From NCBI RefSeq assembly GCF_021026375.1, contig NZ_JAJNDB010000005.1:1-64000 (forward strand): a stretch of DNA of 64,000 nt, in the 5' to 3' direction. Source of the DNA: Actinomycetospora endophytica. Lineage in GTDB: Bacteria > Actinomycetota > Actinomycetes > Mycobacteriales > Pseudonocardiaceae. The notes beneath the pieces were generated by a model, which searched no databases, was not told the DNA's origin, and saw only the letters and a program-made list of their open reading frames with translations. Shown here one piece after another: positions 51,265-60,542 of the stretch. The position numbers and the translations under genes are program-made. The stretch's first letter is position 1. Each line of letters begins with the position of its first letter.

Positions 51265-54200
51265 TCACCCAGTGAGGGCAGCGGTCACCTTCTCCTGGAG
51301 ATCGAGGTAGCGCTGGGCGGTCTCGTCCCGCACCTCCCCGAGCCGTTCGAGCAGCGCCGCGGCCGCCGAGCCCTCGGGGGCGAGGACGTCGCCGTAGCGT
51401 CGCAGCAGCTCGGGCCCGATCACCGAGCCCGCCGTCGCGGCGGCCGCCGAGCCCGCCGCCTGGCCCCACGCGATCGGGCCCAGCGGCGTGCACCCGAAGA
51501 ACTGGCTCACGCCCGGGGTCTGCACCACCGCGAACAGCGCGCCCGCGCTCACCGCGCTGGCCCCGATCACCAGCGGGCTGCGGTGGCCGCCGGCGACGAC
51601 CGTCTGGCCCAGCTGGGTCCCGACGAGCGCCGCGAGGGCCACGGTGCGTGCCCGGGCCGGGCTGCCGTACGGCGTGGCCTGCGCCTGGGCCCAGGCGAGC
51701 GCCGCGCCCCCGGCGGTGGCGACCGCCCGCAGGCTGATCTCCCGGTTGAGCGCGTCGCCGAGCGAGGCCTCGGGGCCCTCGGCGAGCAGCGAGTGCGCGT
51801 CGGAGGCCTGCGGCGCCCGGACCGCGAGCGCGAGCGACGGCGCGAGGTCGGTGAGCAGGTTGACCAGCAGCAGCTGGCGCGCGGTCAGCGGGGAGGTCCC
51901 CGTCGTCGAGGCGCCCAGCACGGTGAACCCGATCTCGCCCAGGTTCCCGCCCACGAGCACGCCCAGCGCCTCGCGGACCGAGGCCCACATCGCCCGGCCC
52001 TCGACGAGCGCGGCGAGGATCGTCTCCAGCCGGTCGTCGGTGACGACGAGGTCGGCGGCGGCGCGGGCGGCCGGGGTGCCGCGGCGGCCCAGCGCGATGC
52101 CCACGTCGGCGAGCCGGATCGCCGGGGCGTCGTTGGCGCCGTCCCCGGTCATCGCGACGGTGCGACCGAGGCGCTGGAACGCCTGCACCGCGCGGACCTT
52201 GTGCGCCGGGGTGCCCCGGGCGACCACCCGCACCTTCGGCAGCACGGCGTCGAGGGCGTCGTCGTCGAGCTCGTCCATCTCCTGGCCGGTGATGACGGTG
52301 TCGCCCTCGGCGAGGACGTCGAGCTCGCCCGCGACCGCCTCGGCGGTGCTCGGGTGGTCACCGGTGATCATGACGACCTGCACGCCCGCGTCCCGCAGGT
52401 CGCGCACCGTGGCCTGCGACCCGGCGCGCACCGGGTCGGTGAAGCCCACGAAGCCGACGAAGTGCAGGTCGGCCACGTCGTCGTCGGTCACCTCGAGCAG
52501 TTCGTCGGCGTCGGTGCCGTCGCGGTCCGGCCACGGCTCCGAGCGCTCGGCGACGGCGAGGACGCGCATGCCCTGCCCGGCGAGCAGCTCGGTGTGCTCG
52601 ACGAGGCGCTGCCGGGCCTCGTCGTCGAGCGGGGTGCCCGCCCAGTCGGTGCACCGGGCGATGACGACCTCGGGCGCACCCTTGATCGAGTGCACCTTCT
52701 CGCGGCCGTCCTCGGTCCGCGCCTCCCCCAGCGTCGCGTGGTAACCGCGGCTGGGATCGAAGTCGAGCGAGGCCAGCGGCCACCACCCGGGGCGCTTGTG
52801 CTCGGGGGCGACGTCGAAGGACTGCGCGCCGAAGACGACGGCGCGGTCGGTGAGGTGCGCCAGGCGCTCCCCCGCCTTCGGACGCGGGGTGGCCCGCAGC
52901 GCGGCGGCGAGGACGCGGCGCTGGCGCTTGCGCAGCCGGTCGGTGGGCCGCAGCTTGACGCCGTCGGAGATCGCCGAGAGCGCGAGCTTGCCCTCGGTGA
53001 GCGTGCCGGTCTTGTCGAAGCACAGCACGTCGACCCGGCCGACGGCCTCGATGGTCTTCGGGTTGCGCACCAGCGCGCCCTCGGCGGACAGCCGCCGGGC
53101 GGAGGCGAGCTGGGCCGCCGAGACGATGAACGGGAGGCCCTCGGGCACCGAGGCGACCGCGAGGCTCACGCCGGCGTGCAGGTTCTGCTGCATCGGCAGG
53201 CCGCGGATCGCGCCCGCGCCGACCACGGCGCCCGCGGAGGCGAGCGCCAGCGGCGTGGTCACCTGGGTGATGCCGGAGAGGCGCTGGTCGACGCCGGCGA
53301 CCGGGGCGTTCGCCCGGGCGGCGGCGGTGGACCGTCCGACCTCGGTCGACGAGCCGGTGGCCACCACGACGGCGCGGCCGCGGCCGGTGGCGACGGTGGT
53401 GCCCTCGTAGAGCATCGAGCGGCGGTCGGCCACCGAGCGGGCGATCACCGGCACCGGGTTCTTCGGCACCGGCAGCGACTCACCGGTCAGCGAGGACTCG
53501 TCGAGCTCGAGGGCGTCGGCGCGCAGCACGCGGCAGTCGGCCGGCACCACGTCGTCCGGGCCGAGCTCGACGACGTCGCCGACGACGACGTCGTCCGCGG
53601 TCACCGTCGTCGGGACCCCGTCGCGCAGCACGCGGGCCCGGGTCGACGAGCGCTCCAGCAGGCCGGCGACGGCGCGGTCGGTCACCACGCGCTGCACCCC
53701 GCCGATGAGCGCGGAGGCGGCGGTGACCCCGACGACGATGGCCGCGTCGACCACCGCGCCGATGGCCGCGGAGAGCACCGCGCCGCCGGCGAGCACCGGG
53801 GTCAGCGGGTTGTTCAGCTCGTCGAGGAAGGCGCGGCCGAGCGAGGGGGTCTCCTCGCCCTCCGCGGCCGGGTCCTCCTGGCGACGGCGCAGGACCTCGG
53901 CGGCGGACAGGCCGCGGTCGGTGGTGTCGAGGCGGGCCAGGACGGTGTCGGCGGGCATGACGTGCCACGGGGTCCGGGAGACGCCCGGCACGAGGGTCTT
54001 GCGGCCCAGCTCCGAGGCCGACCAGGCGCCGGCGCCGAGCGCGACGCCCGCCGCGCCGTTGACGGCGAGCCCGGCCAGTGAGGGCCCCCGCGGCGCGGTG
54101 CCCGCGGTGGCCATCGCGGCGCCGAGCGCGGTGCCGGCCCGGGCGAGCGCGACCGCCCGGCCGGAGGTGGCCTTGGCGACCTTCACGCCCTCGATGAGCA

Positions 54201-56016
54201 GCGCCGCCGTCGTGAGGTCGTCGCCGATGAGCACGTGCGCGCCCCAGGCGGCGGTGCCGTCGGCGCGGGCGACGCCGACGCCGAGGTCGGCGGCCGCGAG
54301 CGCGCGGCGGTCCCGCGAGACCACGAGCACGCCCGCGCCCTCGCTCTGCAACATCCGCACCGCGGACGCCAGGCCCTCGCCGCCGGGGACCTCACGGTCC
54401 ACGGTGCGGCGGGTGGCGGGCACCCCGGAGTCGGCGCCGGGCAGCGACACGGCCTCGCCCGCGTCGTCCTCGTCGGGCGCCCCCTCGATGACGGTGTCCG
54501 GCCGGCTCGGGGCGGGCACGGCCGTCGTCTCGTCGGTGCCGACGACGAGCGTGAGCCCGGCGCGGCGGGCGGCGGCACCGAGGGCCTCGGCGGCCGCGGC
54601 GGGCTCGGGCAGGGCGCCGACGACGGCGACCAGCTCGTCGCCGAAGGTCAGGGCGAGCACCACGGTGGCGCCCTCGGCGCGCAGCGCGTCGACGGCGTCG
54701 GCGACGCCGGGCTCGTCCTCGCGGCCCGCGGCGAGCGGGGCGAGCGTCCAGCCGCTCTCGTGCTCCACCTGCTGCGAGGCGTCCGACGGGTCGAACAGCT
54801 CGTGGACCAGCGGGGTGAGCGACTCGATCCCGACCTCGGAGCCGTCGGGCGCCGTGAGGCCCTCGCCGTTGACCAGCACCAGGTCGCCGAGCATCAGCGC
54901 GCCGGTGGTGAGCGCGGACGCGTCGAGGACGACGGTGTCGATGCGGTCCATCCGGCGCAGGACGGTCGGCTCGACGATCACCGCGCCGCGCTTGGAGACC
55001 ACGCGCCCGAAGGTGGTGGCGAAGCCCTCGCGGCCCATCCGGCCGGCCTTGGGCAGCGTCGAGAGCGCCACGCCGATCGCGCGGCGCGGGCCGCCGAGGG
55101 CCATCGTCGTGCCGAAGCCGCCGAGCGCGGCCAGCCCGACGTGGTCGCCGTGGCGCTCGATCGGGCCGTCCGGGAAGGGCACCGGGCGCGCGTCGAGTGT
55201 GAGTGCGTCCTCGGCGTCGGCGGTGACCTGCTCGGGGCTGGCCATCAGCCGGGGCTCGGCGCGGGCGAACGCGTCGTCGGCGGCCCGGGCCTCGGCCACC
55301 TGCATCGCGCGGTATGCGGCGTCCACGAGCAGGCCGGTCGCGCCCTGCCCGAGGCCCTGCCCGGCGGCGTTGGTGAGCGCGAGCAGCACGTCGGCCCGCT
55401 GCCGGCCCATCGCCCGCTCGACGGCGGCGCGCAGCCGCGGCTGGTGGTCGACGAAGGACGCCGCGGAGGCGTACTCGACCGGCAGCGGCGTGCGGCGCAG
55501 CACGGCGCCGACGCCGGCGAACCCGAGGCCGGCCAGGTCGGCCGCGAAGGCGGTGAGGGCCCGCGACGCGGCGGTGGTCGAGTGACCGCCCGCCGGGTGG
55601 CGGATCCCCGCCTCGTCGAGTGCCTCCTGCTCCTCGAGGAGCTCCACGAGGTCGATCAGGTCGTCGGTGATCTCGTCCGGGTCGGTGCTGCCGGTGGCCG
55701 GGTCGACGTCGGCGCCCTCGCCCTCGGCGTCGGCCAGCGCGACCACGACGACGCCGAGGGTGGCGTTCACCGTCGCCCAGTCCACCGACGGGTGGGCCGT
55801 GAGCGCCTTCTCGATGGCCCGCAGCAGTTCGGCCCCGGACTGTCGGGACGTGGCCGGGACCCCGATGTGGAGCCGACCGTCACCGCGCCACACCCGACGT
55901 CCTCGGTAGCGCGAGGGGTCGAGGGCGTCGACGGCGGCCCGGGCGATGCCGAACGGGTCGGCGATCCGGGTCAGCAGCGAGCGCCGGGGGCGCGGTGACT
56001 CTTCGTCAGGCCTCAT
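51265..56016 (-). CDS. ctpI: Giant cation-transporting P-type ATPase (CtpI-like)
   Basis: 1583 residues, the size class of mycobacterial CtpI. The C-terminal half is a complete P-type ATPase: SLTGESLPVPK actuator motif, phosphorylated D1001 in VLCFDKTGTLTEG, HSIKGAPEVVIARC in the nucleotide domain, MTGDGANDAPAIRLADVGIA around 1290, and C-terminal membrane spans. The N-terminal half echoes the same order in degenerate form: VVLDASALTTGALML (D365, no KTGT) and AAADLGVGVARADGTAAWGA. Ion unknown. It lies alone, downstream of an FAD monooxygenase on the same strand. Confidence 0.88.
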   Translation of the reverse strand: MRPDEESPRPRRSLLTRIADPFGIARAAVDALDPSRYRGRRVWRGDGRLHIGVPATSRQSGAELLRAIEKALTAHPSVDWATVNATLGVVVVALADAEGEGADVDPATGSTDPDEITDDLIDLVELLEEQEALDEAGIRHPAGGHSTTAASRALTAFAADLAGLGFAGVGAVLRRTPLPVEYASAASFVDHQPRLRAAVERAMGRQRADVLLALTNAAGQGLGQGATGLLVDAAYRAMQVAEARAADDAFARAEPRLMASPEQVTADAEDALTLDARPVPFPDGPIERHGDHVGLAALGGFGTTMALGGPRRAIGVALSTLPKAGRMGREGFATTFGRVVSKRGAVIVEPTVLRRMDRIDTVVLDASALTTGALMLGDLVLVNGEGLTAPDGSEVGIESLTPLVHELFDPSDASQQVEHESGWTLAPLAAGREDEPGVADAVDALRAEGATVVLALTFGDELVAVVGALPEPAAAAEALGAAARRAGLTLVVGTDETTAVPAPSRPDTVIEGAPDEDDAGEAVSLPGADSGVPATRRTVDREVPGGEGLASAVRMLQSEGAGVLVVSRDRRALAAADLGVGVARADGTAAWGAHVLIGDDLTTAALLIEGVKVAKATSGRAVALARAGTALGAAMATAGTAPRGPSLAGLAVNGAAGVALGAGAWSASELGRKTLVPGVSRTPWHVMPADTVLARLDTTDRGLSAAEVLRRRQEDPAAEGEETPSLGRAFLDELNNPLTPVLAGGAVLSAAIGAVVDAAIVVGVTAASALIGGVQRVVTDRAVAGLLERSSTRARVLRDGVPTTVTADDVVVGDVVELGPDDVVPADCRVLRADALELDESSLTGESLPVPKNPVPVIARSVADRRSMLYEGTTVATGRGRAVVVATGSSTEVGRSTAAARANAPVAGVDQRLSGITQVTTPLALASAGAVVGAGAIRGLPMQQNLHAGVSLAVASVPEGLPFIVSAAQLASARRLSAEGALVRNPKTIEAVGRVDVLCFDKTGTLTEGKLALSAISDGVKLRPTDRLRKRQRRVLAAALRATPRPKAGERLAHLTDRAVVFGAQSFDVAPEHKRPGWWPLASLDFDPSRGYHATLGEARTEDGREKVHSIKGAPEVVIARCTDWAGTPLDDEARQRLVEHTELLAGQGMRVLAVAERSEPWPDRDGTDADELLEVTDDDVADLHFVGFVGFTDPVRAGSQATVRDLRDAGVQVVMITGDHPSTAEAVAGELDVLAEGDTVITGQEMDELDDDALDAVLPKVRVVARGTPAHKVRAVQAFQRLGRTVAMTGDGANDAPAIRLADVGIALGRRGTPAARAAADLVVTDDRLETILAALVEGRAMWASVREALGVLVGGNLGEIGFTVLGASTTGTSPLTARQLLLVNLLTDLAPSLALAVRAPQASDAHSLLAEGPEASLGDALNREISLRAVATAGGAALAWAQAQATPYGSPARARTVALAALVGTQLGQTVVAGGHRSPLVIGASAVSAGALFAVVQTPGVSQFFGCTPLGPIAWGQAAGSAAAATAGSVIGPELLRRYGDVLAPEGSAAAALLERLGEVRDETAQRYLDLQEKVTAALTG

Positions 56017-56295
56017 AGGGGGCGGGACTCGTCCTCTCGGAGCAGCAGCAGTGGCGACCGGTCAACGGGGCGCCGCGACGACGAGCCGACCCGATCGCGG
56101 GCGACGGCACGTCGGCGTCCGGAGGACGACGCTCGGTGTCCGCCCGCAGCGTTCAGGTGGCCCAGCGTAGTCGGCGCCCTCCATCCCCGATCGAGTGCCA
56201 GCTTACGGACGGGGACGGCCCGGACGCCCGGACGAGGCGGTGACCGTCGGGTGAACGTCCTCCGGACGGCCCTGTCCGCTGCGCTCGATCCGTGC

Positions 56296-57534
56296 TCAGC
56301 GCCGCCCCACGCGGCGCAGCAGCCACGCCACCCACGGTTCGGACACGGCGCGCAGCGCGGTCTGGCGCAGGGCCGTGACCACGCGGTTCCCCGGCAGGAA
56401 GAAGTGCCGGGCGCGGCGGGCGGCGCTGCGCGCCACGTCGGTCACGGGCCGCCGCTCCGCCTCCCACGCGACGAGCGCGGCGGGGACGTCGGGCACGGTG
56501 TCGTCGATCACCCGCAGGTGGCTCCCGAGGCTCTCGCCCCCGGCGAGGGCGAGGGCCGACCCGTGGCCGGAGTACAGCGTCGGGCACCAGGCCGAGTCGC
56601 CCAGCAGCACCACGCGGCCGCGGCTCCACCGCTCGAGATGGATCTGCCCCACGGTGTCCGCGTGCGTCGCCCCGGCCCCGGCCACGAGGTCGAGGAGCTC
56701 GGGCATGAGGCCGTCGAAATCGCCGTAGACCGCGCGCAGCGCCTCCACCGGCCGGGAGGTCGGCTCGGTGCCCGCCGCCTGCGGCAGGTCGGTGCGGTAG
56801 GTGAAGAACACCACCGGGTCGTGCCCCGCCATCCCCATGAGGTGGGCGCTGCGGCCGGGCTCGACCAGGACCACGTAGTCGCCCTCCACGAGCGCACCGG
56901 GCAGCCGCGGGAGGACCGCGGACACCACGACGTGGTCGAAGTCGTGCCGGAACTCCTCCTCCGGCCCGAAGACGAGGTCGCGCACCGTCGAGCGCACGCC
57001 GTCGGCCCCGACGACGAGGTCCCACCGCTCGGTGGACTCGGCGCCGTCGTGGGACAGGGTGACCGCGCCGTGGGCCGGCGAGACGGCGAGGGGCGCGGTC
57101 GCGAAGCGGACCTCGACCCCGGGCGGCAGGCCCTCCCAGAGCGCCGCCTCGAGGTCGCCGCGGACCAGCGCGAGGCTGACGCCGTCCTCGACGAGAGCGG
57201 CCTCGACCCGCGAGGTCGTGCGCCCGCGGCCGTCGACGCCGGTGATGTGCCCGTCGATCGGGAGCCGGGTGCGCAGCGACTCCTCCACGCCGAGCCGGGT
57301 GGCCGCCTCGACGCCCTCGGCGGCCAGCCGGACGAAGTACCCGCCGGTGCGGCGGGCCGGGGCGCGCTCGCACACCGTGACCCGCCAGCCCGCCCGGTGC
57401 AGCGACGTCGCCGCGGCGAGGCCGGCGATCCCGGCGCCGACGACGAGGGCCCGGGGCCCCGCCGTCGACGGGACGGACGTCCGCTTCCGCCCGGTTCGTG
57501 CCGGTTCGTCCACCGTGGTCACGGGGACGACCAT
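56296..57534 (-). CDS. FAD-dependent monooxygenase (PHBH/UbiH-type)
   Basis: 412 residues. FAD-binding GxGxxG in RALVVGAGIAGLAAATSLHR, the DG motif in LVVGADGVRSTVRDLVF, and the second FAD motif GRVVLLGDSAWCPTLYSGHG with SALALAGGESLGSHL. This is the class A flavoprotein monooxygenase fold. The substrate is unknown; relatives act on aromatic compounds and natural products. ATG or GTG near 57534; residues 1-25 are low complexity, so the true start may be later. Confidence 0.85.
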   Translation of the reverse strand: MVVPVTTVDEPARTGRKRTSVPSTAGPRALVVGAGIAGLAAATSLHRAGWRVTVCERAPARRTGGYFVRLAAEGVEAATRLGVEESLRTRLPIDGHITGVDGRGRTTSRVEAALVEDGVSLALVRGDLEAALWEGLPPGVEVRFATAPLAVSPAHGAVTLSHDGAESTERWDLVVGADGVRSTVRDLVFGPEEEFRHDFDHVVVSAVLPRLPGALVEGDYVVLVEPGRSAHLMGMAGHDPVVFFTYRTDLPQAAGTEPTSRPVEALRAVYGDFDGLMPELLDLVAGAGATHADTVGQIHLERWSRGRVVLLGDSAWCPTLYSGHGSALALAGGESLGSHLRVIDDTVPDVPAALVAWEAERRPVTDVARSAARRARHFFLPGNRVVTALRQTALRAVSEPWVAWLLRRVGRR

Positions 57535-57678
57535 AGGCGTGCGGCCGACGGGGCGCCGTCGGCGGCGAGGCTCGTCACGGGCCGGCGCCGGATCCGGGCC
57601 CCGGACGTGCGACGACCCCCGGACATGCGACGGCCCCCGGACGCGGTGCGCACGGGGGCCGGAGCGATCGGGCCCGGC

Positions 57679-57879
57679 CTAGATCGTGGCGGGCTCCCAG
57701 CGGACGAACGAGCGACAGTCGCACTGCGCGCAGTCCTCGGCGGCGGTGTAGTGCTCGTGGGACTCACGCGGGTGCTTGCAGGTGCAGAGATCCACGAGCG
57801 GGATCCGGGCCAGCGACGGCGGCATGGGGCGACGCCCGACGGCCGGGAGGTAGGTGCGGGAAGGGTCGATGAGCTTCAT
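57679..57879 (-). CDS. Cys-rich miniprotein coupled to a MerR-type gene
   Basis: 66 residues from ATG 57879. The C-terminal half holds LVDLCTCKHPRESHEHYTAA and EDCAQCDCRSFVRW, giving five Cys and three His that could form a zinc site. The start overlaps the stop of the MerR-type gene (ATGA), so both are made together. No family recognised. It could be a metal-binding partner of the regulator. Confidence 0.65.
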   Translation of the reverse strand: MKLIDPSRTYLPAVGRRPMPPSLARIPLVDLCTCKHPRESHEHYTAAEDCAQCDCRSFVRWEPATI

Positions 57880-58373
57880 GGCTGAGTGACGTCCGTGGTG
57901 GTCGCAGGGGTGGTCGACGAACGTGCGGTGGCCGGGACGCACCCGGTCGCACGGTGGAGCCCGGGCGCGCGGTATGCACGTTCGGGCGATCCGCTCCGGG
58001 CGATCGACTCGGATCGAATCTTCACTGCCTCGGCCGCCTCGCGGCGCATCCGGTCCAGTTCGCGCCGGGTGCGCTCGAGCTCGGCCCGGGCGAGATCCCG
58101 CTCGCGTGAGACCTCGTCCACCCGGTCCTCCAGGGAGACGACCTTCCAGGCCGCGGTGAGGGTCAGACCCTCGTCGAAGAGCGCACGCACCCTGGCGGCG
58201 AGGGCCAGCTGCCGGCGCGTCCAGCGCCGATGTCCACCCGCCGATCTCTGCGGGCGCAGCATCCGGCCCGCGTCCAGACTGCGGAGGAAGGCCGGTTGCA
58301 CTCCGATGACATCCGCTGCCTGACCAGTGGTCAGCGCGGGTACGTCCTCGTCATCGAGGCCCTCGGCGCCCAC
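57876..58373 (-). CDS. MerR-type helix-turn-helix regulator with coiled coil
   Basis: About 165 residues from GTG 58373 (TTG 58448 is possible). LTTGQAADVIGVQPAFLRSL and SAGGHRRWTRRQLALAARVR form a MerR-type winged HTH in which the usual tyrosine-arginine positions are varied. A coiled coil follows (LEDRVDEVSRERDLARAELE, RTRRELDRMRREAAEAVK). The tail is disordered. A strong promoter with repeated AAGTTCT sits just upstream. Effector unknown. Confidence 0.8.
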   Translation of the reverse strand: MGAEGLDDEDVPALTTGQAADVIGVQPAFLRSLDAGRMLRPQRSAGGHRRWTRRQLALAARVRALFDEGLTLTAAWKVVSLEDRVDEVSRERDLARAELERTRRELDRMRREAAEAVKIRSESIARSGSPERAYRAPGLHRATGCVPATARSSTTPATTTDVTQP

Positions 58374-58462
58374 GGCTCCGTCGCGTCCTTGCGGTCGTTT
58401 CCCGGGAGGCCCGGGACTGCTCGTTCCTGCAGACCGCGCGCGACCCAACGTCGGGCGGCCCG

Positions 58463-58498
58463 TGCGAAAGTTCTACTCGCCACTGCAAGTTCTGTCAA
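58463..58498 (-). promoter_or_regulatory. Promoter of the MerR-type gene with direct repeats
   Basis: On the minus strand TTGACA (58498-58493), a 17-nt spacer, then TAGAAC (58475-58470). On the plus strand AAGTTCT occurs twice (58468-58474 and 58487-58493), 19 bp apart, overlapping both promoter elements. This suggests autoregulation by the MerR-type protein, though a promoter this close to TTG 58448 leaves only a short leader for that start. Confidence 0.5.
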
Positions 58499-58656
58499 CG
58501 ATTCAGATCCGGGTTTCGCCCGCACCGCCCGCTGCCGATCCCAGGACGAACCGCCGCGAGGGCGATCACATCTTCGAGCGAACGCCGAGTGTGAATGCGC
58601 CGGACGGGGGAACACGTGAGTACGATGTCTGGGCGCCAGGGGGAGGTTGAGCCGGC

Positions 58657-60216
58657 ATGACGACGGTAGGCATCCCGATGTTGCCGGAGCGCCTCGCCGA
58701 GCGGTACGAGGTCGGTCCGGTCATCGGTCGAGGACTCGGTTCCGCCGTGTTCCGCGCGCACGACACCCTCCTGGGCCGCGACGCGGCCGTGAAGACGTTC
58801 CGCGTCGAGTCCGACCCGCGCGCCGGTCGCGAGCTCAACCTGCTCGCGATGATGGACCACCCCGGGCTGGTGCCGGTCTACGACGTCGAGGAGCACGACG
58901 GCATCGCGTTCGTCGTGATGGCGCTGCTCGACGGCGGATCCCTCGCCTCCCTCCTCGGCGACGACGGCGAGCACCCCGACGGGCTGCCGCTGATCGAGGC
59001 GCTGCGCACCGGCGGCACCGTCGCCGGCGCGCTCGACCACGTCCACCGCGCCGGGGTGCTGCACCGGGCGGTCACGCCGGCCAACGTCCTCTACGACTCC
59101 GACGGGCGCGCCCACCTCTCCGACTTCGGCGTCGCCTTCGTCGCGGACGCCCCGCGCATCACCGACACCGGGCTGACGGTCGGCGCCGCGCCCTACCTGT
59201 CCCCGGAGCAGGTGCGCGGCGAGCACGCCGGGACCCGGTCGGACGTCTACTCCCTCGGCCTCGTGCTCATCGAGGCGCTCACCGGACGCCGCGCGTTCCC
59301 CGGGGATCCGCTGTCCTCCGCGCAGGCCCGGCTCGAGCGGGACGCGACGATCCCCGACGGCCTCCCCGCCGACGTCGCGCGGCTGCTCGCCGCGATGACC
59401 GCCGGGGACGCCGGCCTCCGACCCGAGGCGACGGACGCGTCCGTCGCGCTGCGCCGCGCCCTGGTCGCCGCCGAGCCCCTGACGATGCCCTCGGTGATCG
59501 TGGGCCCGTCGTCGGACAAGGCGCCGTCGCTGCTCGGCGGCCTCGGCGGCCTGGCGATGACGCCGGGTACCGCCGCGTCCGGTCCGGCCCCGGGGCGCCG
59601 GCGCTCGACGCTCGCCCGCCTCTCCCCCTCGCATCCCCGCGGCACCCCCCGCGCGACCGGCACCCGCGGCATCGTCGTGCTCGCCGGGCTGGCCGCGAGC
59701 GCGGTCCTCGCGGGCACGGTCGCGTTCGCGGGTTCCGGCCCGGTCGCCGTCACCGCCGACTCCGCGCGTCCCGCCGCGATCGTGCCGGGTGGCGCGACCG
59801 TCGGGGCGCCCGATCCGCACGCGTCGGCGGCCGCCGCGGCACCGGCCGCGCCGCCCGCGTCGTCGGAGGGCAGCTCGGAGGGCGCCGATTCCGCCGGTGG
59901 GAGCAACACGGAACCGACCGACGACGCCGCGGCGCCGGCGACGACCCGCGCGCCGCAGACCGAGGACGCCCCGGTCCGCGAGGTCGCCGCCCCGGCCCGC
60001 GAGACGACGGCGAAGGCACCGTCGAGCAGCTCGACGACCTCGTCCGCCGAACCCACCTCGTCCGCCGAGCCGACGCCGCACTCGGAGCCGACCCGCACCA
60101 CCACGCCGAGCAGCGACGCCTCCCCCAGCAAGCGCCCCGCGCCGCAGGGACCGGTGGCGGGCGTGCTCAAGGGCGTCGGCGGGCTCGTCGGTGGCGTCCT
60201 CGGCGGAGGACGCTGA
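58657..60216 (+). CDS. Membrane-anchored Ser/Thr kinase-like protein lacking catalytic residues (pseudokinase)
   Basis: 519 residues. The PknB-like fold covers about 16-270: glycine loop VIGRGLGSAVF, ATP-anchoring K46 in AAVKTF, and D156 of the DFG motif in LSDFGVAFV. The catalytic loop that should read HRDxKPxN reads HRAVTPAN (136-143), so both the catalytic Asp and the Lys are replaced. A juxtamembrane Arg/Pro region, one membrane helix (339-360) and a long Ser/Thr/Pro/Ala-rich exported tail ending in Gly-rich sequence follow. It probably binds nucleotide and acts as a scaffold. ATG 58657. Confidence 0.85.
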   Translation: MTTVGIPMLPERLAERYEVGPVIGRGLGSAVFRAHDTLLGRDAAVKTFRVESDPRAGRELNLLAMMDHPGLVPVYDVEEHDGIAFVVMALLDGGSLASLLGDDGEHPDGLPLIEALRTGGTVAGALDHVHRAGVLHRAVTPANVLYDSDGRAHLSDFGVAFVADAPRITDTGLTVGAAPYLSPEQVRGEHAGTRSDVYSLGLVLIEALTGRRAFPGDPLSSAQARLERDATIPDGLPADVARLLAAMTAGDAGLRPEATDASVALRRALVAAEPLTMPSVIVGPSSDKAPSLLGGLGGLAMTPGTAASGPAPGRRRSTLARLSPSHPRGTPRATGTRGIVVLAGLAASAVLAGTVAFAGSGPVAVTADSARPAAIVPGGATVGAPDPHASAAAAAPAAPPASSEGSSEGADSAGGSNTEPTDDAAAPATTRAPQTEDAPVREVAAPARETTAKAPSSSSTTSSAEPTSSAEPTPHSEPTRTTTPSSDASPSKRPAPQGPVAGVLKGVGGLVGGVLGGGR

Positions 60217-60222
60217 GGAGCC

Positions 60223-60501
60223 TCAGGTCTCGACGGCCTCCACCAGGACGTCACCCTCGCCGTACCGGCGCACCCGCGCCTCGATGCCCGCGAGCGACGC
60301 GGCCGCCCGGCTGCACGGGAAGCCGTACTTCGCCCGGACCCGCTCGCTCGCCTCGGTCAGGGCCTCCCGACTGCGCCGCGCGAAGTCCTCGAGCGGGTAG
60401 GCGGTGCCCGCGTCGAGGTGCTCGGCGAGGACCAGCGAGGGCGAGTAGACGCGCTCCCGCGTCCCGTCGGGCCAGCGCAGGCGGACGTGCATCTCGGGCA
60501 T
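60223..60501 (-). CDS. MSMEG_0570-family nitrogen-starvation-response protein
   Basis: 92 residues from ATG 60501. PEMHVRLRWPDGTRERVYSP, SLVLAEHLDAGTAYPLEDFA and ASERVRAKYGFPCSRAAASL match the MSMEG_0570 family along its length. The family usually occurs in a conserved cluster induced under nitrogen starvation in mycobacteria; none of the other cluster genes are next to it here. Function unknown. ATG 60513 is an alternative start. Confidence 0.88.
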   Translation of the reverse strand: MPEMHVRLRWPDGTRERVYSPSLVLAEHLDAGTAYPLEDFARRSREALTEASERVRAKYGFPCSRAAASLAGIEARVRRYGEGDVLVEAVET

Positions 60502-60542
60502 GTGGGCGATCATGCCGTGCGGGTGTGACGACGGCGTGACGC

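Noticed and set aside
50950-54081. 1043-codon plus-strand frame opposite ctpI
   Set aside because: No domain is visible; ctpI on the other strand has full P-type ATPase motifs.
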